A stretch of DNA of 64,000 nt from Chitinophaga pinensis DSM 2588 (GTDB taxonomy: Bacteria; Bacteroidota; Bacteroidia; Chitinophagales; Chitinophagaceae), in assembly GCF_000024005.1 (NCBI RefSeq), contig NC_013132.1, positions 4,210,001 to 4,274,000 on the forward strand. The letters run 5' to 3'. The notes under the pieces were generated by a model. It was not told the origin of the DNA. It did no database searches and was given only the letters and a program-made list of their open reading frames with translations. Position numbers and translations under genes: made by a program. Of this stretch, positions 1 through 11,400 are shown in pieces. Position 1 is the stretch's first letter, and each line of letters begins with the position of its first letter.

Positions 1-3000
1 TTTATGCCTTCTACAGTAGAAATGCTTTGGGAACATCTGGGCAACATCATGGAGGAGGTTGCAGCGCATCCGGAGCGTTCACTTAGCGAACTACAACTGA
101 TCAATGAAGCCGGGAAAATACGTTTGCTGGAAAGGGGTGGGGTGACGCGTTATTTGTCCGCCGTCGGCTATCAGCACGTATTGGAGCATTTTGATCAGTA
201 TCTGCAGGCACAACCGGACGCAGTCGCAGTCGAGTTTGAAGGGCAGACGCTGAGCTACAGACAACTCGATCAGGCAGCAGAAAAAGTAGCTGCATTTATC
301 ACAGCGCAGGTAAATACTGACACTGATCAGCAACCGGTAGTCGGCGTATTAATGGACAAACATCCTGAAATGATCTCCGCCGTACTGGGTATTATGAAAG
401 CAGGAGCGGTATGTCTGCCACTGGAACCGGCGCATCCGCATGCACGTATGCAGTTTGTCGTTAACGACGCTGCCGCATTTGCAATCCTGTCTGAAAGAAA
501 GTACCTGCATACCCTCAATAAATTACAATGGGAGTGTGCAGCACTCTGCACTTTCCTCTGTATGGACACTGATGATATCTATGAGGTGGCGCATGAGTGG
601 GATGAGGTACGTAATGAACAGGAAGTATGGGATTACGTCGGTGAGAATTCTCATGATGATATTTCCGGTGGTGGATGGACTTCCAGCTACACAGGCAAGG
701 AATTGAGCAGAGAGGAAATGGACGAATATGCGGATAATGTGCTGATCAAACTGCGGCCATACCTGAATGAACGTAGCCGGGTACTAGAGATCGGTTGTTC
801 TTCCGGTATCAGTATGTTTAAAATGGCGCCTTTTGTAGATCAGTACTTCGGTGTTGACCTTTCTGAAAAGATCATTCAGAAAACACGTGCAGAAGCCCGC
901 AGAAAAGGATTCGATAATATTACCCTGCAGGCGGCAGCGGCGCATGAAATAGACAGTCTGCACTGGAGCGGTTTTGATATCATCGTGATCAATAGTGTAA
1001 TCCAGAGTTTTCATGGTCACAACTATCTGCGGCAGGTAATCAGCAAATGTTTACCACTGCTGAAAAATAAAGGCCTGATCTTCTTTGGAGATATCCAGGA
1101 CCAGGACCTGAAACAGACCCTGATCGATGATCTGACCGCCTTCAAAGCAGCCAATAAAAACCAGGGATATTTTACAAAGACCGATTGGTCATATGAACTG
1201 TTCCTGAGCAGGAAATTCTTTGAAGATCTTCGTTACGAATACCCCGCCGTTACTGCGGTGGATCACTCTGCTAAAACAGGTACGATTGCCAATGAACTGA
1301 CGCGTTACCGCTTTGATTGTATCGTGTCCGTTGACAAAGAGCAGACGAATCAGGCGCCGGCAGGAGTACGTCATAAAAGCCAGTTCGGCCTCGCTACGCT
1401 GGAACAATATGAAGGTGCTGATGCGAATGAATGGTATTATAAACAATCAGCGGCAGCAGAAAAGCTAGCCTATATCATTTATACATCCGGTACCACCGGA
1501 GTACCCAAAGGCGTGATGATTCCTTATCGCGGATTGAATAACCTGGTCATGTCGTACAAAAATGACTACGGATTTGCCACTTTTGCGCCATGTCTTTTGC
1601 AGACAGCCAGCATTGCCTTTGACGTGTTCTTTGCAGATATCTGCCGTACACTGTTCCTGGGTGGTCGTCTGGTGTTGTGTAACAACGATGTCGCCATTGA
1701 TCCGCCTAAATTATACGCAAAACTGAAAGCCACAGGTGTCAATTTGTTGGATAGTACGCCTTCATTGATTATTCCATTTATGGAGTACGTATATGAGAGC
1801 GGTCTTGATATTGACTTCCTGCGGGTGTTGATCCTGGGTTCTGATAGCTGTCCTGCAGGTGAGTTTAAGAAACTCTATGAGAGATATGGTCGGCAACTAC
1901 GCATCCTGAACTGTTACGGCACTACAGAGACGACGATTGAAGCGTCGTTCTTTGAAGCCACAGCAGATCATCTGCCTGAAAGCGGTACAACAGCTATCGG
2001 ACAGGCCATCAGTAATGTCACTTATTACGTACTGGACGAGTACGGACAACTGGTGCCTGATGGTGTTCAGGGCGTACTGCATATCGGTGGGGAAGGTGTA
2101 GCCGCAGGATATATTAACCGCCCTGAGTTGAACAGCGAACGTTTTGTGCCGGATCCGTTTATCAACGGCAATAAGATGTTCAACACAGGGGATGTGGTGA
2201 GCTGGAATAAAGAAGGACAGATCGCCTTCAACGGGCGAAATGACTACCAGGTAAAGATCAGGGGCTTCAGAGTAGAGCTTGGCGAAATTGAAAGCCAGTT
2301 GTTGCAGGTAGAACATGTTACACAGGCCGCTGTACTGGCACATCGCGATGAAGACGGTGCTAATATGTTGGTAGCTTATTACGCTGCCGCTGTGCCACTA
2401 CAACCACAGGACCTGAAAAAACAGCTACATGCAAAACTACCGGAGTACATGGTTCCCGCCCACCTTTATGCAATGGATAGTCTGCCACTGACCGCCAACG
2501 GTAAACTGGATAGAAAAGCCTTACTGCAATTGAGTCCTGCAACTGCCAGAGCTACACAGGAAGGTCCTCGTAACAGGCTGGAACAGAAGCTTTGTAAAAT
2601 ATGGGGAGATGTGCTGGGCCGCGAAGGAGGCATTGGTATCAATGAGAACTTCTTTGATATTGGTGGTCACTCACTGAAAGCAACCCGTGTAATTTCCAGA
2701 ATTTATAAAGACCTGGGCATTAACCTGGAACTCCGTAACATCTTCCTGTTCCCGACGATTGAAAGCCTGGCAAGAGAAATTACCGCCAGCAACAATCTTT
2801 GTTACTATGAAGAAATTGCGTTAGCGCCATCAGCAGAGTACTATGAGATCACACCTGCACAGAAGCAGATGTGGACCATGCATCACCTGGATGGCCAGCA
2901 GGTCATCTATAATATGCCCGCCGCTTATCGCATATCCGGCGCCCTGGATACAGAAGCAATGGCTTATGCATTTGAAGCATTGGCGGCAAGGCATGAAGTG

Positions 3001-5223
3001 TTAAGAACCACTTTTCATGTAGTAGATAAAAAAGTATATCAGAAAATACGTCCGGCAGATAGTTGGAAACATTGGCTGGAGGTCATTGATCTGACAGCCA
3101 CTCCGGACAAAACTGCTGCGGCCGATGAAAGCGCCGCCACAGATGCACGGACGCCTTTTGACCTGGAAAATGGTCCGTTGTTCCGTGCTAAACTAATCCA
3201 GTTAGATAAAGAAGACTTTCTGCTGCTGATCAATGTACATCACATTATCTCCGATGGATGGTCCCACACCGTAATGGTGAACGACCTGCTTCATTTCTAC
3301 CGTAGTTACTGGCAGATCGATACGCCGGAATTACCTCCGCTCAGGATTCAGTTTAAAGACTATGCAACAATGCTCAGTCACCAGATGGATGAAAAGAGCA
3401 GACAATTGCATCATGATTTCTGGACAGCGCAGTTTGGTGATTTCAATACAGTATTGAACCTGCCTGTAGATGGAAAAAGAGAGGAGAACAGAAGCCTGGA
3501 AGCAGAAAAAGTCTTCTTTACACTAAACAGGCCGGTACAGGACAGTCTGCTGAAATTGGGCAGAGAGCGTCAGTCTACGCTGTACGGTGTTTTACTCGGT
3601 ATCTATAATGTCGCTATCCGTCATATTACTGGTCAGCATGATATCGTTATTGGTAGCCCGATCTCCGGCCGCGACTATGTCGAACTGGAAAACCAATTAG
3701 GACTGTATCTGAATGTACTCGCATTAAGGTTGCAGGTAAAGGATTCTGATACTTTTGCTACCCTGCTGGAAAAAGCAGCGAAGACAGTACTGGAAGCACA
3801 GCAATATAAACGCTATCCGTTTGAACAGATATTGCAGGACATCCGCTATAAACGTTTACCCGGAAGAGCGCCGTTGTTTGACATCGGATTCACTTTGCAG
3901 AATATCGATGGAATGGAAAATGGGGAGGCGATCGAAATCATAGATCAGCTGAACATCACAGAATATAATAACAACTTCAGAAAGGTAAAGACAGACCTCT
4001 GGCTACATGCCTGGGAAATGGAAGATGGCGTCGGTTGTTCCGTTACTTATAATAAACAACTGTACAAAGCCGCAACCATCGACGCATTTGTGAAGGATTT
4101 CCAGACTTTGGCAACATTGATAGCCGGAGATCATGACATTAGCGTCAGTCACTTGTTAGAGGAATTGCAAACAGCGAAAAAGAAAGCAGATATGTTGGCA
4201 AAAGACCAGACGAAGGCAAAGAATATGGAGAAGTTCTTCAGCGCAAAGAAGAAGGAGATCAATCTGGGCAGCACGGCACGCGTGACCGATGAACAATTCC
4301 CAGGTGATATGCCTTATCCGCTGATCCTGAAGCCCGGTATGCAGGATGTAGACCTGGTACAATGGATAAAGGAGAACAACGCAAGCGTCAAACAACAGTT
4401 ACTGGAAAAGGGCGCATTGCTCTTCCGAGGTTTCCAGGTAAGGTCGCTGACAGATTTTGAACAGTTCTGCGATGCGTTTGATGGACAGAAAATGCATTAT
4501 AAGGATCAGTCCTCACCAAGAAAACAGGTACAGGACAAACTGTATACCTCTACAGAACATCCGGCCGATCAGGTGATACATATGCACAATGAGTTGTCCT
4601 ATTCTCATACCTGGCCGCAGTATATTCTTTTCTTCTGCACAGAAGCTGCAGGCATAGGAGGGGAAACGCCCATCGCTGATGCCAGGAAAATGCTGGAAGT
4701 GCTCTCTCCGGGGACGGTTAGCAGGTTTACAGAAAAGAACATCCGCTATATCAGGAACCTGAAAAAAGGAATGGGTCTTTCCTGGCAGGAAGTGTATCAA
4801 ACGACAGATCCATTGGTAGTAGAACAGTATTGTAAAGAAAACAATATTGCCTATACCTGGATCAGCGATGACCACCTGCGTATAAGCTGGGAACGACCTG
4901 CTATCAGATTACATCCTGTTACAGGCAAACCGGTGTGGTTTAATCATGGGCTTTTCTTCAATGCGTTTACCCTGAACGAAAGCATTTTACAACTCGCCAG
5001 AGATGAGAATGATCTGCCGTTCAATACCGCTTATGGAGACGGTACGCCAATAGAAAGAGCCGTACTGGAAGAACTGAGTCAGGCATATGAAACCTGTAAG
5101 CGACAATTCAGCTGGCAACCAGGTGACATCCTGCTGCTGGACAATATGCTGATGTCGCACGGGCGTAACGCATTCAGTGGTAACAGAAAGCTGTATGTAT
5201 CGATGTTAAATCCGCTTTCATAA
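1..5223 (+). CDS. NRPS, 5'-truncated: [C end]-A(with inserted methyltransferase)-T-C-TauD hydroxylase
   Basis: The reading frame is open to base 1, and the first ~35 residues (from the ATG at 4) are the tail of a condensation domain, so the true start lies upstream of the window. The adenylation domain runs from ~60 to ~845. A SAM-methyltransferase of ~250 residues (motif I VLEIGCSSG near 260) sits between core A2 and core A3 (TSGTTGVPKG near 494). The specificity residues read by eye are D-V-A-D-I-G-C-I-E, close to arginine codes I remember. A thiolation domain follows (GGHSL, Ser ~890), then a full condensation domain (HHIISDG ~1079). The C-terminal ~320 residues are an Fe(II)/2-oxoglutarate TauD/SyrP-like domain with metal ligands H1528-x-E1530 and H1719, and nearby Arg residues. 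Nothing in this protein loads the residue acted on by TauD; the next gene supplies an Asp-loading module. Domain order is certain; substrate calls are predictions. Confidence 0.93.
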   Translation, partial: FMPSTVEMLWEHLGNIMEEVAAHPERSLSELQLINEAGKIRLLERGGVTRYLSAVGYQHVLEHFDQYLQAQPDAVAVEFEGQTLSYRQLDQAAEKVAAFITAQVNTDTDQQPVVGVLMDKHPEMISAVLGIMKAGAVCLPLEPAHPHARMQFVVNDAAAFAILSERKYLHTLNKLQWECAALCTFLCMDTDDIYEVAHEWDEVRNEQEVWDYVGENSHDDISGGGWTSSYTGKELSREEMDEYADNVLIKLRPYLNERSRVLEIGCSSGISMFKMAPFVDQYFGVDLSEKIIQKTRAEARRKGFDNITLQAAAAHEIDSLHWSGFDIIVINSVIQSFHGHNYLRQVISKCLPLLKNKGLIFFGDIQDQDLKQTLIDDLTAFKAANKNQGYFTKTDWSYELFLSRKFFEDLRYEYPAVTAVDHSAKTGTIANELTRYRFDCIVSVDKEQTNQAPAGVRHKSQFGLATLEQYEGADANEWYYKQSAAAEKLAYIIYTSGTTGVPKGVMIPYRGLNNLVMSYKNDYGFATFAPCLLQTASIAFDVFFADICRTLFLGGRLVLCNNDVAIDPPKLYAKLKATGVNLLDSTPSLIIPFMEYVYESGLDIDFLRVLILGSDSCPAGEFKKLYERYGRQLRILNCYGTTETTIEASFFEATADHLPESGTTAIGQAISNVTYYVLDEYGQLVPDGVQGVLHIGGEGVAAGYINRPELNSERFVPDPFINGNKMFNTGDVVSWNKEGQIAFNGRNDYQVKIRGFRVELGEIESQLLQVEHVTQAAVLAHRDEDGANMLVAYYAAAVPLQPQDLKKQLHAKLPEYMVPAHLYAMDSLPLTANGKLDRKALLQLSPATARATQEGPRNRLEQKLCKIWGDVLGREGGIGINENFFDIGGHSLKATRVISRIYKDLGINLELRNIFLFPTIESLAREITASNNLCYYEEIALAPSAEYYEITPAQKQMWTMHHLDGQQVIYNMPAAYRISGALDTEAMAYAFEALAARHEVLRTTFHVVDKKVYQKIRPADSWKHWLEVIDLTATPDKTAAADESAATDARTPFDLENGPLFRAKLIQLDKEDFLLLINVHHIISDGWSHTVMVNDLLHFYRSYWQIDTPELPPLRIQFKDYATMLSHQMDEKSRQLHHDFWTAQFGDFNTVLNLPVDGKREENRSLEAEKVFFTLNRPVQDSLLKLGRERQSTLYGVLLGIYNVAIRHITGQHDIVIGSPISGRDYVELENQLGLYLNVLALRLQVKDSDTFATLLEKAAKTVLEAQQYKRYPFEQILQDIRYKRLPGRAPLFDIGFTLQNIDGMENGEAIEIIDQLNITEYNNNFRKVKTDLWLHAWEMEDGVGCSVTYNKQLYKAATIDAFVKDFQTLATLIAGDHDISVSHLLEELQTAKKKADMLAKDQTKAKNMEKFFSAKKKEINLGSTARVTDEQFPGDMPYPLILKPGMQDVDLVQWIKENNASVKQQLLEKGALLFRGFQVRSLTDFEQFCDAFDGQKMHYKDQSSPRKQVQDKLYTSTEHPADQVIHMHNELSYSHTWPQYILFFCTEAAGIGGETPIADARKMLEVLSPGTVSRFTEKNIRYIRNLKKGMGLSWQEVYQTTDPLVVEQYCKENNIAYTWISDDHLRISWERPAIRLHPVTGKPVWFNHGLFFNAFTLNESILQLARDENDLPFNTAYGDGTPIERAVLEELSQAYETCKRQFSWQPGDILLLDNMLMSHGRNAFSGNRKLYVSMLNPLS

Positions 5224-5241
5224 GCAAGTAAACCAGTTATC

Positions 5242-8200
5242 ATGGAAAATAATATAAAAGGATTCGAATTGTCACCCCTGCAGAAACGTACCTGGCGTCT
5301 GCAGGCTGACAATGGTCCGCTGTACTCACTGGCTTCCTTCCGTATTACTGGCGTCACTGATCCCGGCAGCATTAAAACGCTACTTGAAAAACAGCTGGAG
5401 GCGCATGACATCTTCCAAACGCGCTTCGAACAGGTAGTACACATGCAGTACCCTTTTCAGGTGCCCGGTTGGAAGAAATGTTATGAAATTCAGGTGACCG
5501 ATATCTCCCTGGAAGAACGCGATATGCAAACCGTCATAACCGATAACCTCTTTGAATCACTGGCTGCCGGTACAGAACCGGCTGAAGAGGATATACTGAC
5601 GGAAATAGCCATCGTAAAGACCCGGCCCGCTGAGTGTCTTTTATTAATAAAGATCAACGCGCTGTCAGGTGACACCGGTGTGATTATGAATATCGTGAAT
5701 GACCTGCTGGCCGCCATTGATGGTCTTTGCGAATTACTGAACAACGAAAACTACCCTTATGTACAGTTCGCACAATGGCAGCAGGAACTGATGGATGAAA
5801 ACAATGAAGAGGCGGAGCAATTCTGGCTTGAGAGAAGAAATAACCAGGAACATCACCACCAGTTGCCATTCAGCATCACTCCAAAAACGGATGATAAACG
5901 ATCATCCAGACCGCTGACATTATCCCTGGATATCAATGCCGCCTTACAGACTGATATTAAACATTGCTGTACAGAACAATCAGTAACGCCCGCTGTGCTG
6001 CTGAAAACAGCATGGACAATACTCTTGGCGGACTATATGGACTACACCGGCAATTTCGTAATAGGCAGTGTCGAAAATGGCCGTCACTATGATGCCTTCA
6101 CCTCCATTAATGGTCCGCTGTTTAAAACAGTACCTTTCAGAACGACGCTTGCAAAGACAGATACGATACAGGCTGTTTTACAGCGTGTGGCTGCAGAAAC
6201 AGAAATGATTGCGGAGTCGCAGGACTATTACTTTAATATTCCCGGACAACAACGCTGGCAGGATGCCGTGAAGTTCGATCTGTTGTTCGAATATCATGAG
6301 TTGCAACATCCGCTGACGATTCATGTAAAGGCCCTACTGGATGGTATTTATGTACATACAGAACCATGTAGCCTGAAGTTGTTTTGTTATGAGTATAGTC
6401 CGGTAGGTCTGGTGGCCGAACTCTATTATGATCCGACTGTGTTAAACAACGCACAGGCACTGTTGATCAGGGAACGTTTCACTTATATCCTGCAACAACT
6501 CACCGGAGACGGAACAGGAACATTGGCAGATATTCGTAATTGTACCCAACAGGAATATGCGCACATCGTCGATAACATGTACCTGCCGGGTATAACTGTA
6601 AATAATGACCCTGCCGCCCTGTCTATACCGGCTTACTTTGAATCCTTGTTGCCTGCTGTGGCAGACCGCCCCGCGGTAGGCTTCAAACATAAGCTGCTGA
6701 CATATGCCGAATTAAATGAAAAGGCAAATGCATACGCCCATCACCTGATACGCAGGTACGGTATAAAACCCGGCGATGTCGTAGCATTCCAGATACCAAG
6801 ATCTGTCGACATGGTCGTTGTTATCATGGGTATTCTGGCGGCTGGCGCCGCATTTTTACCATTGGATATTGCCGCGCCGGAAGAAAGAGTAAAATTCATT
6901 CTGCAGGACAGTGCTGCAAAGGTGCTGATCACGCAGTCTCAGTTAATACCAGCCCTGAAGGGCATCACACAACACTGGGCATTGGAAGACGGTATCGGAG
7001 GTATTGAAACCCTGATCACCGCTCCGCAGATCAATATCAGTCCCGCTTCAGCGGCCTACCTGATCTATACATCGGGTTCAACCGGGAAGCCTAAAGGGGT
7101 GTTGATCTCCCACGCGGCCTTGTTAAATTACAGCCGCTGGTTCAGTACTGTTTATGATATTACATCGGAAGATACTTCGGTGTTGTTTTCATCCATTGCC
7201 TTTGACCTTGGTTTTACAAATCTCTGGCCCCTGTTATTAAGTGGTGGCCAGGTTCAGTTGCTGGAAGAAACACAGCTGCTGGATACCGCCGGTCTTTGCA
7301 ATCTGTTGTCGGAGAAAGGAGTTACGGTTATAAAGCTGACTCCATCGCATTTCAACCTGCTGCTGAATGAACCCGGATTTGATGACATGGCGCCTGACCT
7401 GAAACTGAAGCTGATCGTATTGGGGGGTGAGGCAATAAGGCCGCAGGACCTGGAAACGTACTTCGCGTTAAACCCGTCTATTACTTTCGTTAACCACTAT
7501 GGCCCTACAGAAACAACTATTGGTACAGCTTCCAGACGTATAAAGGCAGCCGATTTTCAGACATTCAGACAAAGCCCTGTTATAGGTAAACCGGTAACAG
7601 GCAACAGCATTTTTATACTGGATGAGCAACACTGCATATTACCTTATGGCAGTACCGGCGAAATCTGCGTAGCTGGCGCCGGATTAGCCATTGGTTATCT
7701 GAATGGTGCCACACAGAATCAGGAAAAGTTCATCGCTCACCCGCTGGACCCTGCCGCGAAATTGTACAAAACCGGTGACGTGGGTCGCTATACCCTGAAC
7801 GGTGAAATACAGTTCCTGGGCAGGAAAGATTTCCAGGTGAAAATAAACGGCTATCGCATCGAACCGGAAGAGATCAGAAACGTACTGATACTGTTTCCTG
7901 AAATACAGGATGCCGCAGTTCTCTACGTACCGCAGGCAACGGGAGAGGGTAGTCTGGCCGCCTACTTCAGTGCAGACGAGCCACTTGAAAAGAACAAAAT
8001 ACAGGAGTTTTTAACCCGGCATCTGCCGCAGTACATGATACCTGCATACTTTGTACAGGTAAGTGCAATCCCACTGACGCCAAACGGTAAAATAGACCGT
8101 AAAGCATTGCTGGAATTGCCACTGGAAAGAGCAGCCAGTGCTGAATATGTTGAACCCGAGAAGGAACTGGAGAAACAGATTGCCCGGTTATGGAAAGAAA

Positions 8201-8412
8201 TACTTTGTGTAAACAAAATTGGTATCCATGACAATTTCTTCGACCTTGGTGGCAATTCGCTCAAGTTGATCCTTATGCTGAGAGAATTGTCAAAAATATT
8301 CCCCGGAAAGGTAACACTCACTGACCTGTTCCGCTACAATACAATTTCTTCTATCATCCGCTTCCTTGGACAGGAAGAACCGGAAGCCGCTGTTGCTGGC
8401 TTCGAAATCTAA
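5242..8412 (+). CDS. NRPS module: degenerate C (interface-like)-A(Asp)-T
   Basis: A 1056-residue single module 18 bases after the previous stop. Residues ~5-430 have the condensation fold, but the HHxxxDG signature reads N-A-L-S-G-D-T (N139-T145). Both histidines are missing, so peptide-bond catalysis is unlikely. The adenylation domain (~470-960; A3 TSGSTGKPKG ~612) has the code D-L-T-K-V-G-H-I-G, which is the classic aspartate code. The thiolation domain follows (GGNSL, Ser1006) and the protein then ends. Known siderophore synthetases use non-catalytic C-like 'interface' domains in front of Asp adenylation domains to recruit TauD-type beta-hydroxylases. The preceding protein ends in C-TauD, so together the two can form beta-hydroxyaspartate: its C domain would make the bond and this N-terminal domain would dock the hydroxylase. 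That partnership is an inference; the Asp call is strong. Confidence 0.93.
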   Translation: MENNIKGFELSPLQKRTWRLQADNGPLYSLASFRITGVTDPGSIKTLLEKQLEAHDIFQTRFEQVVHMQYPFQVPGWKKCYEIQVTDISLEERDMQTVITDNLFESLAAGTEPAEEDILTEIAIVKTRPAECLLLIKINALSGDTGVIMNIVNDLLAAIDGLCELLNNENYPYVQFAQWQQELMDENNEEAEQFWLERRNNQEHHHQLPFSITPKTDDKRSSRPLTLSLDINAALQTDIKHCCTEQSVTPAVLLKTAWTILLADYMDYTGNFVIGSVENGRHYDAFTSINGPLFKTVPFRTTLAKTDTIQAVLQRVAAETEMIAESQDYYFNIPGQQRWQDAVKFDLLFEYHELQHPLTIHVKALLDGIYVHTEPCSLKLFCYEYSPVGLVAELYYDPTVLNNAQALLIRERFTYILQQLTGDGTGTLADIRNCTQQEYAHIVDNMYLPGITVNNDPAALSIPAYFESLLPAVADRPAVGFKHKLLTYAELNEKANAYAHHLIRRYGIKPGDVVAFQIPRSVDMVVVIMGILAAGAAFLPLDIAAPEERVKFILQDSAAKVLITQSQLIPALKGITQHWALEDGIGGIETLITAPQINISPASAAYLIYTSGSTGKPKGVLISHAALLNYSRWFSTVYDITSEDTSVLFSSIAFDLGFTNLWPLLLSGGQVQLLEETQLLDTAGLCNLLSEKGVTVIKLTPSHFNLLLNEPGFDDMAPDLKLKLIVLGGEAIRPQDLETYFALNPSITFVNHYGPTETTIGTASRRIKAADFQTFRQSPVIGKPVTGNSIFILDEQHCILPYGSTGEICVAGAGLAIGYLNGATQNQEKFIAHPLDPAAKLYKTGDVGRYTLNGEIQFLGRKDFQVKINGYRIEPEEIRNVLILFPEIQDAAVLYVPQATGEGSLAAYFSADEPLEKNKIQEFLTRHLPQYMIPAYFVQVSAIPLTPNGKIDRKALLELPLERAASAEYVEPEKELEKQIARLWKEILCVNKIGIHDNFFDLGGNSLKLILMLRELSKIFPGKVTLTDLFRYNTISSIIRFLGQEEPEAAVAGFEI

Positions 8413-8438
8413 TTCCCTTCATTTTAAAAAAGCAAGTA

Positions 8439-11400
8439 ATGCCCAATAGTAAAGATGTCGCCATTATTGGTATGAGCGGCGTATTCCCGGAAGCGGACGA
8501 TCTTGGCGCGTTCTACGAAAACCTGAAAACAGGACGTGACAGTGTTCGTCCTGTTTCAGAGACCCGCCTGGGGGCTTCCAGCCTCGATATGTCCCTGGTG
8601 TACCGTCCGTTTGCCTACCTGGAAAGGACCGACACCTTCGACCATAAATACTTTCGGATATCAAAGAGTGAAGCGGAAATGATGGAGCCTTCACAACGCC
8701 TTTGTCTTGAAATGGCGGTGAAAGCCATCGAACATGCCGGTTATAAACCGGAAGACCTGAATGGCTCCAATACAGCTGTCTATCTGGCTTGCCGTACATG
8801 GGCCGCTATTCAGTATTATCTTCTGGCTAACTACGATGATAATCCAAATATTTTCACAGGTACCCTCAGCTCCATGATTTATGGCCGTATTTCCAACTGG
8901 CTGAACCTGCAGGGACCGACAATGATGATCGATGCAGCGTGTGCTTCATCGCTCATTGCTGTTACAGAAGCTTATGATAAGCTGGTGAAAGGTGATATAG
9001 ACTATGCCATCGCTGGTGGTCTGGGTATCAATATTAACCTGGCAAAGGTAACCGACCACGGTCACCTGGGTACCTATAGTCCGGAAGCCCGCTGCAAAGC
9101 ATTTGATGCAAGTGCCGACGGCGTTGTGCCCGGAGAAGGTGGCGGCCTTATTCTCATGAAACGCCTGGAAGATGCGATACGTGATCATGATACCATTTAT
9201 GCAATTGTAAAAGGTGGCGCAAGTGCCCACAACGGTAACCGTTCAAACGGTATCCTGGCACCAAGTCCGCAGGCACAATCATTGGTGATACAACAGGCAT
9301 GGAAAAATGCAGACGTTGATCCGGCTACCATCGGCTATATCGAAGCGCATGGCACAGGCACCAAACTCGGTGATCCGATTGAGTTCAGTGCGATCACAGA
9401 AGCCTTCGAAAAGCATGGCGTAAAAGGTAAAACCTGTGCAGTAGGTGCACTGAAGAGTAATATCGGACACCTCGGCAGCGGCGCGGGTATTGGTGGTATT
9501 ATTAAAGCCGTACTATCGCTGAAGAATAAAGAGCTGTTCCCTTCATTGCATTTTAATAACCCCAACCCATACATCGACTTTGAAAATACCAATGCATATG
9601 TGAACGACACATTGCAGGACTGGAAATCAGAAAAGAGTCCGAGGAGATGTGGTGTAAGCGCATTCGGACTCAGTGGTACCAATGCGCATATCATACTGGA
9701 GGAATATGAAAATACCTCTACAAAGACAGCACCGGAGCATTACCTGCTGAAAGTGTCAGCGAAATCAGTCGCAGCCTTAAAGCAATATACAGCTAACATA
9801 AGCAGCTTCCTGAAAGGAATAAACGACTCCTGGGCAGATGCGCTGTATACGCTTAACAGAGGTCGTTCTGATTATGATTATAGGGTGTGCTTTACTGCTG
9901 ACAGCAAAGAAGCATTGCTGCAACAGTTGAATGATTATACGCCCGCCAGTCAGGAACTGACAACGCGTGAAATTATATTGTTGCTGGGTAACAGCGGTTT
10001 ACCTGTCGAGACTCTCGCTGCATATAACAAAGCGTATCCTGTATTTGCGGCGACTTTTAACAGCCTGTGTCCAGGATTTCCTGCCATGCAGCCGGAAGAA
10101 GACATGTTGGTATTTGCTACGAAATATGCTTTGTGTAAGCAGCTGCAGGCATTTGGTATCAAATTCCCGGTGGTAATAGGCGCTGGTATTGGTAAATATG
10201 TATCCCGGGTACTCAGAGGTGAGTTAACCCTGGAAGCGGTGCCTGCCCTTCTGAAAGAAGATACTGAACGTTTACCCGCTGATAAGGACAAATTCAGGGC
10301 AATTGTAAAGAATCTCCTGGAGAAGAAAGCCCCCCTGTTCCTGGGCCTGGGAACCGATCTTACAATGACTGACCTGTTAAAAGACTGGGCAATAGAACTG
10401 GACATCAGATCCGGCTCAATTGTCAGTCATCCGGGAACACAGGGAGATCTGATTACCTTATTGTCCGGTCTCTATAATAATGGCGTGGCTGTCGACTGGG
10501 ACGAGCATTACGCAGGTAAGGTTTACCAGAAAGTAGAATGTCCTGTTTATCCTTTTGAAAAAACCAGGTGCTGGTTCACCGAGCCAACCTGGCAAAAGAA
10601 AGAAACAGTGAATGACTGGTATTACAAACTACACTGGACTCCGCTTGCGGCAAAAGATAAAAGCATCACTTCATTCAAAGACCGGTTGTTGCTTGTCTTC
10701 ACAGATAACGAAGGAGTATCTGATGCACTGATCACTTTACTGGAAGAAAAAGGTAACCGTTGCGTCCGTGTGAGTCCCGGTAATGAGTTTGAAATGGTGT
10801 CGGATAAGCTGTTCCGTGTGAACTACACAGAAGAGAAGGACTATCGGTTGTTATCAGACAGTCTGCACGCGCTCTATGGCGTCCTGGATGGTATCATCTA
10901 TCTGAGCGGGTTCTTTAAACCAATGGCGCCGGCACTTACAGCAACAGCTGCACAACTACAGACTGCCTTCTATGGATTATTCAACGCATGTAAAACATTC
11001 TCAAAATATTTCACTAAAACCAATTTCAACCTGGCAGTACTGACTGCCAACGTACACGCCGTAGTCGCAGATGATGCGCAGCTCTCTCCCGTGGCGGCAC
11101 TGACCCCGGGTATGATCAAAGCTTCCCTGGCGGAATATTATACGCTTCGGACTACCTGCGTGGATGTAGACGGCGAAAAAACAACACCGCAAAGTATTGC
11201 CACGCTTTTGTGGGAAGAGCTGTCCGGCGACGAAGTGATCCGTTTCGTAGCATACCGTAATGGTAAACGCTATGTACAGGAACTGAACCGCGTGGATGAA
11301 GTACAGCAGACAGGCAATCCTTACCAGCTGGAACAACAGGGGGTATACCTTGTTACTGGTGGACATAGTGGTATCGGATACGAAATGGCCACGGCACTGG

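Noticed and set aside
4..5223. Treating the ATG at base 4 as the start of the first synthetase
   Set aside because: The frame is open to base 1 and the first residues are the end of a condensation domain, so the gene begins outside the window.
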